From the NCBI GenBank assembly GCA_036023115.1, contig JAYKKT010000064.1, positions 2,165,501-2,229,500 on the forward strand: a stretch of 64,000 bases of DNA. Direction: 5' to 3'. This document shows, piece by piece, positions 37,892 through 51,979 of the stretch. This stretch comes from Brasenia schreberi. Lineage: Eukaryota > Streptophyta > Magnoliopsida > Nymphaeales > Cabombaceae. Under the pieces are notes generated by a model that worked only from the letters and a program-made list of their open reading frames with translations, searched no databases and was not told where the DNA came from. Each line of letters opens with the position of its first letter. Within the stretch, counting starts at the first letter, position 1. The translations under genes were made by a program, and so were the position numbers.

Positions 37892-38260
37892 ATGGAGCTC
37901 AAGTGTAGCATTGCCATTGCAATTCTCCTTCTGGTTCTACTGCAACCAAATATCTGTAAAGGTTAATCAATGATTACTATTTTGCACATAGAAGTGTCTA
38001 AATACTTGTGGTGATATCTTATTGAAAGTTTGTTTGTGGTCGATGCAGTGGCCGACTCTGGCGAACAGAATGTCAAGGTATATGAGATAGATTATAGAGG
38101 GCCTGAAACACATTATTTCTTGCCTCCTCCTAATCACTTTGATGCTGCAACTCTGAGAGGTTCGGTCCTTCACACGACTGTGTCCATTCATCCTTTTGTC
38201 AGTGCAGAAAGAAAAATCTTCGACAAATTCATGTTCATTAGTATGATTGTTATGTTCTAA
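37892..38260 (+). CDS. Small secreted protein, function unknown
   Basis: Two exons, 37892-37961 and 38049-38260, join in phase across a GT-AG intron to give 93 residues. The first exon is a clear signal peptide (MELKCSIAIAILLLVLLQPN, hydrophobic core residues 6-17), probably cut near Ala25 or shortly before. The mature part starts VADSGEQNVKVYEIDYRGPE, with THYFLPPPNH just after it and a Ser/Thr/His-rich middle. It ends in KFMFISMIVMF, which may be read-through into an intron if a further exon exists. A YEIDYRGPETH-like motif is, from memory, shared by short unannotated plant proteins, but I cannot name a family or function. The signal peptide and intron make it a credible gene. A secreted peptide precursor is one possibility, not shown. 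Confidence 0.65.
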
Positions 38261-39781
38261 CATAAGGCTAAATTTATTGTAGGGAGAAAATCCATTAAAA
38301 CCAATTCTCGGAACGTTAATCATAGTGTAAGTTCCTGTTATTTGAGAATTTTGTTCTTTGGTTAATTGTAGTAAAGCTTAGAATTCGTAATTGTGGTCCT
38401 CTGCCCTACATCTTTGTTTTTCCAAGGGATGGATGGACAGCAATTTCGTTGTGGTATCCTTTGCAGTGAAGAGTTACTCCGAATAGCAAGCTTGCTTATA
38501 AAACAATCCTAACATTAATGACATGCACAAGTAAATCATGCCTAGATAGTTCCACAATTGTTAGAGTAACCAGCGACTGTTGATTTTACAGAGGAAGCAA
38601 AAGAGTGGCAAATGAATAACTTGTGCATCACAGATGGTGGAGAAGAGCGGTGAAAGGTGACAACTGCATGACAAATTCATGTACCATGGTAATGGGTTCA
38701 TAAGAGGGACGGCAATGATCTTCTCAAGAGACAACTGTACTTGTGGGTAATATGGCAAATGTCTAGATATATATATATTTAGGTTCTTATGTCAAAAAAT
38801 AAAAAACTGTGAAGGTTTAGACGTTCATCTTCAATTTGGGGGAGAAAGCAGCAGCCTCATATTTCATATTACAAAAGCACCTATATCTATCCACATGAAA
38901 TACATGATCATATGCGTTATGAGTTTCTCCTTGAGTATGTAACAAAACCCAAAGTCTTGATGTCAATAGTAATAGAGATTAGACCAAGCAAAAACAGTAT
39001 AAACCTTTGAAACACAACACTTAGATCTTATCACTACAAAAAGTGAGAAAAAACATACAGTATTAAGTTTAATAATCTCTACCTGTAGCCCTTTCTTCTC
39101 ATTGTGTCAGTTCCTTATGAGTTATGAGTTGGCTGCTACACGAGAGACTTTTTGGTAACCTTATCTGTGATTGCAAATTCGATGCTACCATTCTGACAGA
39201 ATATCAAAGAGGTGGCTTCTGAAAATGTTTGGATTACATGAATTAAATGTTTAGATTTTAATTCAGGTAGATGTTTCGAATCCAGGTACCATCTGTCTTA
39301 GTGCTTCAACTACCTGGCACAGAGACATTGATGATTCAAGAGCCAATTCTCAGCATTCTTCAACTGGATCTTGAATTACTATTCTCCTTGGGAAGATCTG
39401 ATGGTTGAGATGGGTTAAAATCCTGATAAGGAGTTTGTGAACGTTTTGCAAACGTGAATTGGTGCTTAATAGAATAATGATGATAAATAATTTTACAAGT
39501 AACTTCGAAATGATCTATTTGAAGAATAACATTTGAGACACTACTCCAACCTCAGTTAATATCCAGCATCGATGAAGCCTTCTCATGCACTAGATTGCTG
39601 TAGGGGTGGCTCGTGGGTAAGCAACCAAAGCAACCACTTCAGGCCCCCAAGAATTTTGGGCCTCAAATTTTTATGCCACACCTAATAATGTAGCCGTCCA
39701 TATTTTCCGGCCACAATTAATGAGGCTCCATTTTAGTATTTCGCTTTTTGCCTCAACTTGTGATGAGCATCTTTTGTTAGC
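38261..39781. other. Intergenic sequence, no gene seen
   Basis: No coding region was recognised. The stretch 39600-39780 has gggcctcaa/ggcccccaag words suggestive of an old transposon, without definable ends. Confidence 0.4.
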
Positions 39782-39857
39782 ATGCCAAAGATAAACTACA
39801 ACAACAACTAAGCCTTTTCCCATACTAGACGGGGTCGGCTATGCCAAAGATAAACTA
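39782..39857 (-). mobile_element. 42-bp LINE 3' stub with 17-bp target-site duplication
   Basis: The insert at 39799-39840 is only 42 bp, the CAA-repeat tail to ggtcggct. It is flanked by the perfect direct repeat atgccaaagataaacta at 39782-39798 and 39841-39857. It is identical to the stub at 18121-18162. Confidence 0.93.
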
Positions 39858-40421
39858 ATTGTTCCATATTGACCCTATCAACAACGCGATCCTTCTCTGT
39901 TTTGAACATATCAAACCTTCCAAATCCATGCTTCTGTACTGAAAAATTTTCAACCTCCTCGCTTGTTTGCACAGTTAAACATCACGACGTGCAGAAGGTG
40001 CCCAATAATATGGTGGATGTGTGGCTACACGAGGAAAGACTGGATCGATAATGTGGTTACTAAGAAAAGGTTGGTCTGATACCAATCAAAAGGAAAATGA
40101 GAGAGACAAGCTTAAGGTAGCGTCTGCATTTGCAGAGACCACTACATGAAGTTACAGTAAGAAGGCGCGAGAAATTACAAGGTAAACACTTGAGAAGAAG
40201 ATCAAATAGTGTTGCAAGGAAACACTATAATGGGTGCAAGGCAGATCATATGAATCATGTAAAGGCATTGCAAAATTTTGGATGCTGCCAACTAAAATCA
40301 GGTCCCTCTGTGCCAAGCTTCCCATAGATCCTATAAAGATCTTAATTAACTGTATATCGCTAACGTTGGTTGATAAGAGGTCCCGAGTTCAAGTTTAGCA
40401 AATGGACTTGACTAATGCTGG

Positions 40422-40573
40422 CAGTGGCGGATCTGGAAACTCTTTTGGGGTGGGGCGAATAGTCCCGGTTTCGGTGAGGCCAACTATGTATTACAACCCA
40501 TCGATCTCACTATGGGATATAGACTTTAAGTTGATTTTTGAAATTACCTCGGCTAAACGTAGATCCGCCACTG
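40422..40573. repeat. MITE, family A, best-preserved copy
   Basis: A 152-bp element bounded by perfect 13-bp inverted repeats, cagtggcggatct at 40422-40434 and agatccgccactg at 40561-40573. The interior has ttttggggtggggcgaatag. The word tgctgg occurs just outside both ends but two bases off on the right, so the target-site duplication is unsure. It is the reference copy for the degenerate ones at 6.3, 13.5 and 25.7 kb. Confidence 0.8.
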
Positions 40574-43600
<3,027 letters not shown>

Positions 43601-43609
43601 CCGTAGAAA

Positions 43610-44410
43610 ATGGTTTCCTGTGGCACCCACAGCATTACCTCCATGGCAGGACGCTGTAGCACCGTTGGTGTCGGTGGAAAGTTCGACTCCCAAAGGATGC
43701 ATATATGGGTGTGTGTTAGGCTTCATGCAACTAAAAAAAAATGGTCTAGTTTTTCGTCGACTCTGGACTCTATTTGTGTGTGTGTGCACATGGTGTGTGT
43801 TAGGCTTCATGTAACAAAAAAAAAAAATGGTTTAGTTTTTCGTCGACTCTGGACTCTATTTGTGTGTGTGTGCCGTTTTCTTGTTTCGTATTTTTTAAAG
43901 ATTTATAGTTTCCCGTCGACTCCGGGTTCTATTTTTGTTTCCGTGTCCATTTCGGTGCAACATGGGTTAGGCCTTTGGCTTCTTGGAGATGCTCTTGGCC
44001 AGTTGAAACGTTAGTTGAACTTCTGTTTCCTGTGGACAAAAAGTAGAAAAGTATGGTAACCATGGTGGTTGGATGGTTTGACGTTTACCATGAAAAGTGA
44101 AAAATCTTGAGTAGTACACGTTTTCTATTAGAAAATGTTTTTTCTCTTTATTTAAGTAAACTAGTTTATCGTATTACAAAAAGTCAAAAAGTTTAATTTA
44201 ATTAACAAAATAGATAACTTTAACTTTTCAATAAAATATAGAAGCTTATGTCAAAGTGATAAATATATTTTTCCACTAACTTGTATATCAAAATTTTACT
44301 TTGATATCCTCAACAGCATGGTGCACTCGCACCGGTACTCTTGGTGAGGAGTTCGACTCTTAGGGGGTGCATAGTAAGTGTGTTAGGCTTCAACCTTTTC
44401 TTATAACACA
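43610..44410 (+). repeat. SINE-like sequences and an 84-bp tandem repeat
   Basis: The words gaaagttcgactcccaaagg (43677) and gaggagttcgactcttaggg (44345) look like tRNA B boxes. Each is followed by gtgttaggcttca and an A-rich stretch, a layout like a SINE tail. From 43708 a unit of 84 bp (ggtgtgtgttaggcttcat ... cgtcgactctggactc) is repeated at 43792, with a weaker third copy near 43905. Confidence 0.5.
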
Positions 44411-45233
44411 AAAAAATTACTTATATATATAAGCATACATTTAAATCAAATAGTGCGTACTTTTGGTTTTACTTTTTGAAGCAAATTAGACTTTTCTCTA
44501 CTCTCTCTCTATATTTAATGATTGAATCTTGTCTACTTTTAACATTGTTCACTTATACATAACCATTCATTTTTAGAGCATAAATATAATAATATTATTT
44601 TTTAAAAACTCTTAAAACTTTTAAAATTATATTCATGTCATAAAAAAAAATCTCAAAGGTAAACAAGATTCAGTTTTTCCATGTAAGCTGCTTAGTGGAC
44701 TTCTTGAGTCCAGAAATTGCCATCCCTCTATAGTGTGCCTCATGAATGCATGAGGAGCGGATCCTGGATCAATAGAGTAACCGATTTGCCAGATAGTGGA
44801 TAGCAAGGTGCCGAGTCACGGACCCGACCCGACTAACTGAATGGGAGGAGGGATGATACGTCATATGAGGTGAGTCAGGTGACCACCCTTTTTGCCAACG
44901 GACGGACGTTTCGTCTCTGACGACGTGCCGTCATCTAACCGCGTGTTGATGGTCGAGCCGACGCTGCGGAGGACGCGACACGTACCTTTCATCGTCGACG
45001 GTAACGCTCTCTTTCTTTTGAACTTTGACCGGCGGGAGGGCCACTCTCGTGCACCGTCAGCATAAAAGCTTGTGGTCCTCACCAGAGATTGTCTGCTTAC
45101 ATACAAATGCGGTACCACCCTCCCCGCTACATCCTCTTCTCCCTCGATCAACACCCTCCCCAAACACACTTTCTCTCTCTCTCTCTCTCTCTTAAAAAAG
45201 AAGAAGAAGGTAGACGAAAGAGAAAATCCTGAG
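44411..45233 (+). promoter_or_regulatory. Promoter and 5' UTR of the WRKY gene
   Basis: A W-box core (ttgacc) lies at 45025-45030, about 200 bp before the start codon, the site bound by WRKY proteins and so a candidate for auto- or cross-regulation. A TATA-like cataaaag is at 45061-45068. A CT tract at 45172-45192 lies in the likely 5' UTR. The assignment of the transcription start is inferred. Confidence 0.5.
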
Positions 45234-47606
45234 ATGGGTTTTCCATTTTCCGATGGTTTCGACGATTTCTTTGCTGGAGACTCGATGGAGATCCGTGATC
45301 TAGCGGCCAGTTTTGAAACTCCCCCTCCTTTCATGAGCTTCACCGACTGTCTTCAGACTGACCTCTCAACCAACGACAGTTCCATCCTAACCTCCGACGT
45401 TCTTGACTTGCCTTACTCTTGGCCGGAGCCTTTTGGGAGCAACTGTGGCGGAGCCGAGACCACGATGAGATCGACCGCGGCAGTAGAACCCTCAACACCG
45501 AATTCCATGGACTCCTCGTCGTCGATGGAGCCAGCCGAAGAAGAAGTGGAGAAAGGACAGGGCTTGACGAAGAAGGAAAGAGAGACGAAGAGGATCATGT
45601 AAGTTTCAACGGCGTGAAAAGCTAGTATAGATTTGTGTGGTGCAATTAGCTCTTTAGCGAAACTCAGAATTCACGCGCTCTTTGGTTATCATCCTGTTGT
45701 TAGATATGTAGCGAGAGTCCGGTTTAAGAAGAAAAGATACATAACGATGGTTGCACCACTTTATCTCAGATAATTTCCGGGATAATCTGGAAATCAAGAA
45801 GTTCGTTATTTTCAGGCTGCTGTTTCTACCTAACTATCCCGACAGGACTCGGATAGAACTTTGAGATTTTGCAGAAATATATGCTCCTATTCAGTAGTTT
45901 TTACCTTATGATTGGTTCGCCTGCAGGAAGAAACCAAAGAGGAAATCTGAGAAAAAGGAAAGAGGGCCACGCTTTGCTTTTGTGACGAAGAGCGAGGTCG
46001 ATAACTTGGAGGATGGCTATAGATGGAGAAAGTACGGCCAAAAAGCTGTGAAACATAGCCCATATCCAAGGTTTTCCATACCATGTTCTCTCTTTCACTA
46101 CATCATACTTTTAATTATCATTTCTTGTCGTGCTTTTTGATACATAACTTTTCCCATCACGATCAGAAGCAATTTCTAAGAAAAAGATTTCGTATTGGTT
46201 ATGCTGACAAGTAAGACCATGGTTCATTTGTGGTCTCATGAGCTATTACAGCAATTCATAGGACAAACAATCATATTGGTAGTGCTAATAAAGATCTCCA
46301 TGGTTGATTTGTGGTCTTGGTCAGGAGCTATTACATCAGTTATTGGGAAAATCATTCATCTTTATTGAGCAAGTACGATGTGAAAGCACAACACGGTCAC
46401 CGAAACCGTTCGCAGAAATCATAAAATCAACAGAAAGAAGGGAAAAAGAAGATAGCAAAAGTCTGAGCCAACGATGCATATTTTACGGGCAAGGCAAAAG
46501 AAGATTTTCACATGACGAAGAGGAGTACAATGAACTCTTACAATCTCGATTAGCTTTGTAATCCTAACTCTCACAATCTCGATTGCCCCTAACTCCATGC
46601 ACGTGCATTCCCCTAGGTTCACGCCCTCCGTAACCGATATGAACCGATATGAACCTCTTTTACGGGCAAGGCAAAAGAAGATTTTCACATGACGAAGAGG
46701 AGTACAATGAACTCTTACAATCTCGATTAGCTTTGTAATCCTAACTCTCACAATCTCGATTGCCCCTAACTCCATGCACGTACATTCCCCTCTGTTCACG
46801 CCCTCCGTAACCGATATGAACCTCTAATTTTTGTGTCCAATTCAGGTCTTACTGTGTTTTTTGGGTCGAGTGAAAACTCTTATCCTTCAGAAATTCAGGC
46901 CAGATCAACGATGAAGAGCATAACTGATAAGTTCTCCTATGAAATATTCCAGTATTTCTTAAGGGAAGATTTCACACCCATGATACTGATCGTCACGAAG
47001 ACCATGATTGGTTTGTACTAACATGAGCTATTGTAGCTATTCCTAGGAGAAGCTTTCATATTGGTCAAGCTCATAAAGAATATTGGCTTGGAGATATTAC
47101 AGAAATCCATCCGAAAAGCTTTCCTGTTGATGATAGGGATAAAGATGACTGTGACCGACTTTCGTTCTAGTAGCTATTATAGCACGTTAATTGGGTAAAA
47201 AATATCATATGGATGATGACATTAATAACTAAAGATAACCTTATTGTTTTGTTGTCTCAGGAGCTATTATAGGTGCACCAGCCAGAAGTGTCCTGTGAAG
47301 AAGAGAGTAGAGAGATGGTTCAAGGATCCAAGCATTGTCATCACCACATATGAAGGGCAACACACTCACCATGTTCCTGCTGTACTGAGAAGGAATGGAG
47401 CGGGAGCGGCATTTAATTCGCCTCTTATTTCACCCGCTGCTTATGACTTCTCCTTTGGGGGAACGATGCAACTCACCGAGAAAAACAGCCCCTATGATTT
47501 CAGTTCTCTGTTTATGAGAAATCCTAACTCTCATACGCTTAGCCACAACATGCAGCTGCATGATCATGGTCTTCTTCAAGACATGGTCCCCTTCCATCCC
47601 CGTTAA
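45234..47606 (+). CDS. WRKY transcription factor, group IIc
   Basis: Exons 45234-45598, 45927-46070 and 47261-47606 give 284 residues. The N-terminal part is acidic and Ser/Thr-rich (MGFPFSDGFDDFFAGDSMEI) and probably holds an activation region. A basic stretch (KKPKRKSEKKERGPRFAFV) precedes the single WRKY domain. The domain has the WRKYGQK core at residues 155-161 and a C-x4-C-x23-H-x-H zinc finger at C175, C180, H204 and H206, the group II layout. The absence of a leucine zipper and the VTKSEVDNLEDGYRWRKYGQ context point to IIc. Intron 2 splits the Arg codon after PYP, the usual 'R-type' WRKY intron. One oddity is VKHSPYPR where most IIc members have VKNSPYPR. It would bind W-boxes in the nucleus. 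Within IIc it looks nearest to the WRKY23/48/57 set; that is from memory. Confidence 0.95.
46202..47260 (+). repeat. Degenerate repeats resembling the exon-3 acceptor region, in WRKY intron 2
   Basis: The start of exon 3 (tctcag/gagctattatagg at 47255-47273) has relatives inside the intron: ctcatgagctattacagc at 46235, gtcaggagctattacatc at 46319, acatgagctattgtagct at 47021, and tagctattatagc at 47170. Several are preceded by a shared module, for example gaccatggttcatttgtggt at 46215, ctccatggttgatttgtggt at 46297 and gaccatgattggtttgta at 46999. They look like an old local amplification that included the splice acceptor. Confidence 0.7.
46481..46827 (+). repeat. 177-bp tandem duplication in WRKY intron 2
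   Basis: The copies begin at 46481 and 46658 (both ttttacgggcaaggcaaaag) and end near cgatatgaacctc. They are almost identical; copy 1 has an extra gatatgaacc-type repeat at its end and there are a few base changes. This is a recent event. Confidence 0.92.
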
Positions 47607-48504
47607 TCACTTTTATTTGTTGTGTATATACACCATGATGATCGCATTGTGTACGTGCTCATAGCAACCTTAATCTGACCAATTCATATTCGCTACTCTC
47701 CTTTCGTTAGATTGATTCAGATGTTTGGTCGACAGTTTTCCTCTCTCTAATGTCAAGGAAGCAATTTTATGTGGGCCTTCCTTTTTTGCACTGATCATTT
47801 CCATGCCTGTAATTCCCACAAGTTTCAGAGATGATGGTTTAAATCTATATGCTTCAAAGAGTACTGAACGGAAGGTGTCCATGAAGTTTTACCATATAAA
47901 GGGAAATCAATGAGTTGAAATTTGTTTTCTTGTGAAGTGCATGGCATTAATGATCACTAAAGTGGTTGGCTCCATGGTAATACCATAAATGGTGGTTTAC
48001 GCTATGCTTTCGAGTTTCGGTACCAACTTTTCCGAAAAAGTATGCCTCTAAACTGTACTTGAGAGAAAGACAAAAAGAGGATGTGTCAGAGAGACAGGGA
48101 GGAGGATTAAATGGATAATTAAACAAATTTCATCTTGATGAAAGTGATTCTACTCAGTCATAAACAATTATCTCTTCAATTAACCAATCCAATGTACATC
48201 AAAGGATTGTGTGTTTTCCAAGTCAAATGCTCTACAAATATACTGAAGTTCAACCCCATAAAATCATCACTTTTTTTTGTATCCACCCTGGAACCCTGGA
48301 CTTGTTAAAGGGTATCAAAGAGATTACCCCATCAGTTAGAAGTCTGTCCTATAAAATCATCACTACGCATTATATGTGGAGGATTGAAAAAGCTGGTTCC
48401 TACTGGAATACTGTTTGTCGATGTTTGTCCATTTTGATTCTTTCACCCATTTCAATTTCTACCGGCACACGTATACATACGTACACACGCACACATATAA
48501 TGAC
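47607..48504. other. 3' flank of the WRKY gene, no further gene seen
   Basis: The first few hundred bases are the likely 3' UTR. No conserved coding region was recognised. Confidence 0.4.
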
Positions 48505-48694
48505 AATATCTCATTCCCGTGGAAACCTGTTAAGGAACTTCAGCATGGATCTTTCACAATCACTACCGGAACTAAGGATCTTATGCAGTTCTACCCTGCA
48601 TGTTTCGGCTAGTGTGCTTTATCTTTCAAAATGCAGAGATTGTGAAAGATCCATGCTGAAGTTCCTTAACAGGTTTTCACGGGAATGAGATATT
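48505..48694. ncRNA. Long near-perfect foldback, candidate young MIRNA or siRNA hairpin locus
   Basis: Two 57-base arms, 48505-48561 and 48638-48694, are reverse complements with a single mismatch (cccgtggaaac against cccgtgaaaac) and are separated by a 76-base loop. Each arm holds taaggaacttcagcatggat or its complement. A transcript from either strand would fold into a stem of about 57 bp. No target-site duplication or other transposon end is visible at the outer edges. Young plant MIRNA genes often have this shape, but a simple inverted duplication or a foldback transposon is possible. The arms do not match any microRNA I know. Confidence 0.55.
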
Positions 48695-51600
48695 TAAGAT
48701 TCTCAATGAAACTCACTGCGAAAGGCCTCGGTGGGCCGAACGAAGAGCTATCTATTTCAGAAAACATTGAAGGATGTATTAGCGCTTTCAACACCAGTGC
48801 AAGGAGAAAGACAGACATTCAATACTAATGGAGGCACATCCAAAAGCATTTAATTACTGTTCTTCTTTAATATAACTGAATGCTATAATGACAACACTTG
48901 ATGCAGTTTGTTTCTAGAGTGCTTCAAGCTTCTGTAGCAACTGAACTCAGATTTAACAGTTAACTGCAAGAAAATTATCTGAGAAGACTTCACCCCAAAA
49001 TAATCATTTGAAGCAATGCATACATCCAATACAAACATGTAATTATAGTGTCATTCCTATGGGTCTCGAATACTTACATAAAGGCGAAACCCGGTATAGG
49101 TCCAATGAGCTAGTGAGATCTTCGAGTTTGAAACTACCCAAAAGAAAGAAAGATAATCAATTACGACAAGTTCATGGTCCCCAGCCTCTGATATATAAGA
49201 CTAAACATCATAAGTGTTCTCTACGTATACGTAGTCATAGTGACCACAAGTTTATTTTTCATTTATTACGTAATATATGTGGTTAATAGGACCTCTCTCT
49301 CTCTCTCTCCTGCGTGCTTCTTTCTTGGATGCTGATAAGTGCCAGTTTTGGATGCACAGGCTAGCCGTGACGCGAGCGCGGGCACACACATATATATAGT
49401 AGTTCCATATAGTTGAATGCAATAAAATAACAGTTCAAAAACAGTCCGCTTCATCTCTGCATGCGTTAATAATCACATTGATTGTCCGACGTATCTAATG
49501 AGCATATGTAAACCAAAACAGGTTGATGAAGATCAAGCATTTTGACATATCTTAGCTGCTCACACGAACAAAATTTTAGTCATAGCAGATAGCCACCATG
49601 TGAATGATCAATATGGTATAAAAGGAAAGTGTCTTGTGTCATGGGTACGTAATCAAGAAAACAGGTGGCCATCTCAGACAACCAGATGAGAACATGTCCT
49701 GAAGTTTCATGTTCGTTTCCACCCAAAAAATCACATGAAAAAAGTGGATTGTATTCATGTTCACCTGTTTTTATATGAAAACATGACACAACATGACCAT
49801 ATGAAACACGAAATGTGCAGATAATTCAAGAAACAAGGAGACTACCCAACAGGAACATGGCCCTAATGAACATGACCAAAAAGGGTCGTGCTCATCTCCA
49901 TCAGAGTACAACAAATCAGGTCGTGTTTAGGTTATTGAGTCTACCTGCTTCACTCACCTTGGTGGCTCTGACCAAGTCATAATAAGGAAGTTGGTAAACT
50001 GTGTGCATAATTTCATAACTGAAGGTTTGGAATCAGTAACTGCAAAACTTTAGCACCGTGAATGAATGCCCAGAATCAATTTCTATTAATGATACTTCAA
50101 TAGCAACAATTTATACATTTCTGTAAGTCCCAGAAAATCGTGAAGATGAGATTTACCTAATATTTACTGTTCAAAGTCTGACTGCGGCAGGTAAGGGTGC
50201 ATCAAAAAAAGAGGGAGGGAGGGGGGGGGGAGAGGAAAATGGTAATGATAGTTAATGGGCACCAACAAGATTTATGAGCTCACCCTGCAAAATACAAGAC
50301 ATAAAAGCACCGTAGGCAAGCTATACCATTAAAACTGCAATTGCGAATTCAGCTTAATTAAGCTCAACACTTGTTCGATTCATTGAGTACTAGATTGAAT
50401 TTAGTCCAAGTCCAACACAACTGAGCTGGAGTATGGATGAGCCTGACAAAAGGATCGACCTGGGGTAGCTAGTCTTGTAACTAGATGGTTGGTTGTTCTC
50501 GCTTCTCTCAATTGCTTATTTAAGTGATCCGAGCTTAATTAGATGATCTGAATACACTCGACATACATATGATATATATATGTGTGTGAAGTCTTAGTTG
50601 GATAATATCGTTTCTAACTCTTTGATCTTTGAGACCAATGCTAGAGATTTGAATTAAAAATACTATTGCACTTTTATACTTTACTTTGAATGTATTGTAT
50701 ATCTTAAATGTGAAGTAATTCAAATTTTTTATATGAAAGATCGAAGAACGAAAATATTTGTGTACGGTTAAAAACTATATAATGAAGCTAAAATGCCCTC
50801 TATATATAGAGAGAGGGGGATAAGCCAATGCTCTGGGTGATAGAACTAAACTATTCCATTAGTAACAAAACTATTGAACCATTGAATGCTTGCACCCACC
50901 ACTCAGCTAGGTACATAATTGGGTTATATATAATGCACGGTTTTCAAGCATGACACAATCTCTTCTACATATGTCAAGCTCTGAAGGTCCGAAAAGAAAC
51001 TAATTGATCAAGTCGTGAAACGCAATTGCTAAGACAAATACCTGGTATTTTTAAATTGCTCAACACTTTTAATTTATTAATCGCAAGATATGAAGTATCA
51101 CACATTCAGCATAGTAAATATAGATATTGAACTCCATATGCACGTTAGTAATGCAACTTCAATTATGTCAAGATAATCTTTGAGAAATATTCGAAAATAT
51201 CTAACAAATTCCCACGAATTTAAAGTCTCGCTAAGTGATTAATGCAACCTTTGCATCGGCCAGAACGAAATTCATTCATTTGCTTTGACAAAGGAGAACA
51301 TTGTGATCTTACTAACTGATGCTAATATATATTCCTTTGTAACTTCAGCGTCAACCTGAGGCCATGTGGATCTTGCACTGACACTCTATTATGCCAAAGA
51401 TGCGCAAGATAAATAGCTCACACACACACATCAATTTAATACAGCAGATTGTAAATTTGGAAGAACTATCACATAACAAGGGTAACGAAAGCTAACCTTT
51501 TTCACAGAACGACTTCAACTGCTGAGAAACTCCGAGACCGTGCTGAACAATGCTTGTTAAAAAATCGCTGTGAAAAGGAAGCTCCTGTAAAAGGAGTGAA

Positions 51601-51924
51601 TGAATTACCCTAATGAAAAGGAATGAAAGAGATAACCCAGGAGGAGGTTGTTTCAACAGAAGATAAGAAACAGTTAAGGAATGAAGGGTAATGAAAATAC
51701 TGAAGGGATCATCACGTCGCAGATGCAAACAAATGAAAGATTTGCTTAGCAATTCCAAGACCGAGGCTGCAATCTGTCGAGTGCATTGCTATTTTCAAGC
51801 TTAATAATTAATTTTAACATCTTTTACATATTCAAATTATTAAATGTTTTTGTATTTTATCCAAAATATATTTAATATTCAAAACCTGATGCTCCCTCTC
51901 TTGTATAGAATGTTTTTGCATTCT

Positions 51925-51979
<55 letters not shown>

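Noticed and set aside
44861..45343. A 160-codon minus-strand open frame over the WRKY start.
   Set aside because: It is antisense to WRKY exon 1 and its CT-rich leader, with no conserved content.
51497..51766. Two exon-like pieces on the minus strand (51766-51701 and 51584-51497) with plausible splice sites, encoding SVLELLSKSFICLHLRRDD and FLTSIVQHGLGVSQQLKSF.
   Set aside because: The peptides look protein-like but match no family I know, and I could not find further exons in phase on either side. Transcript evidence would be needed.
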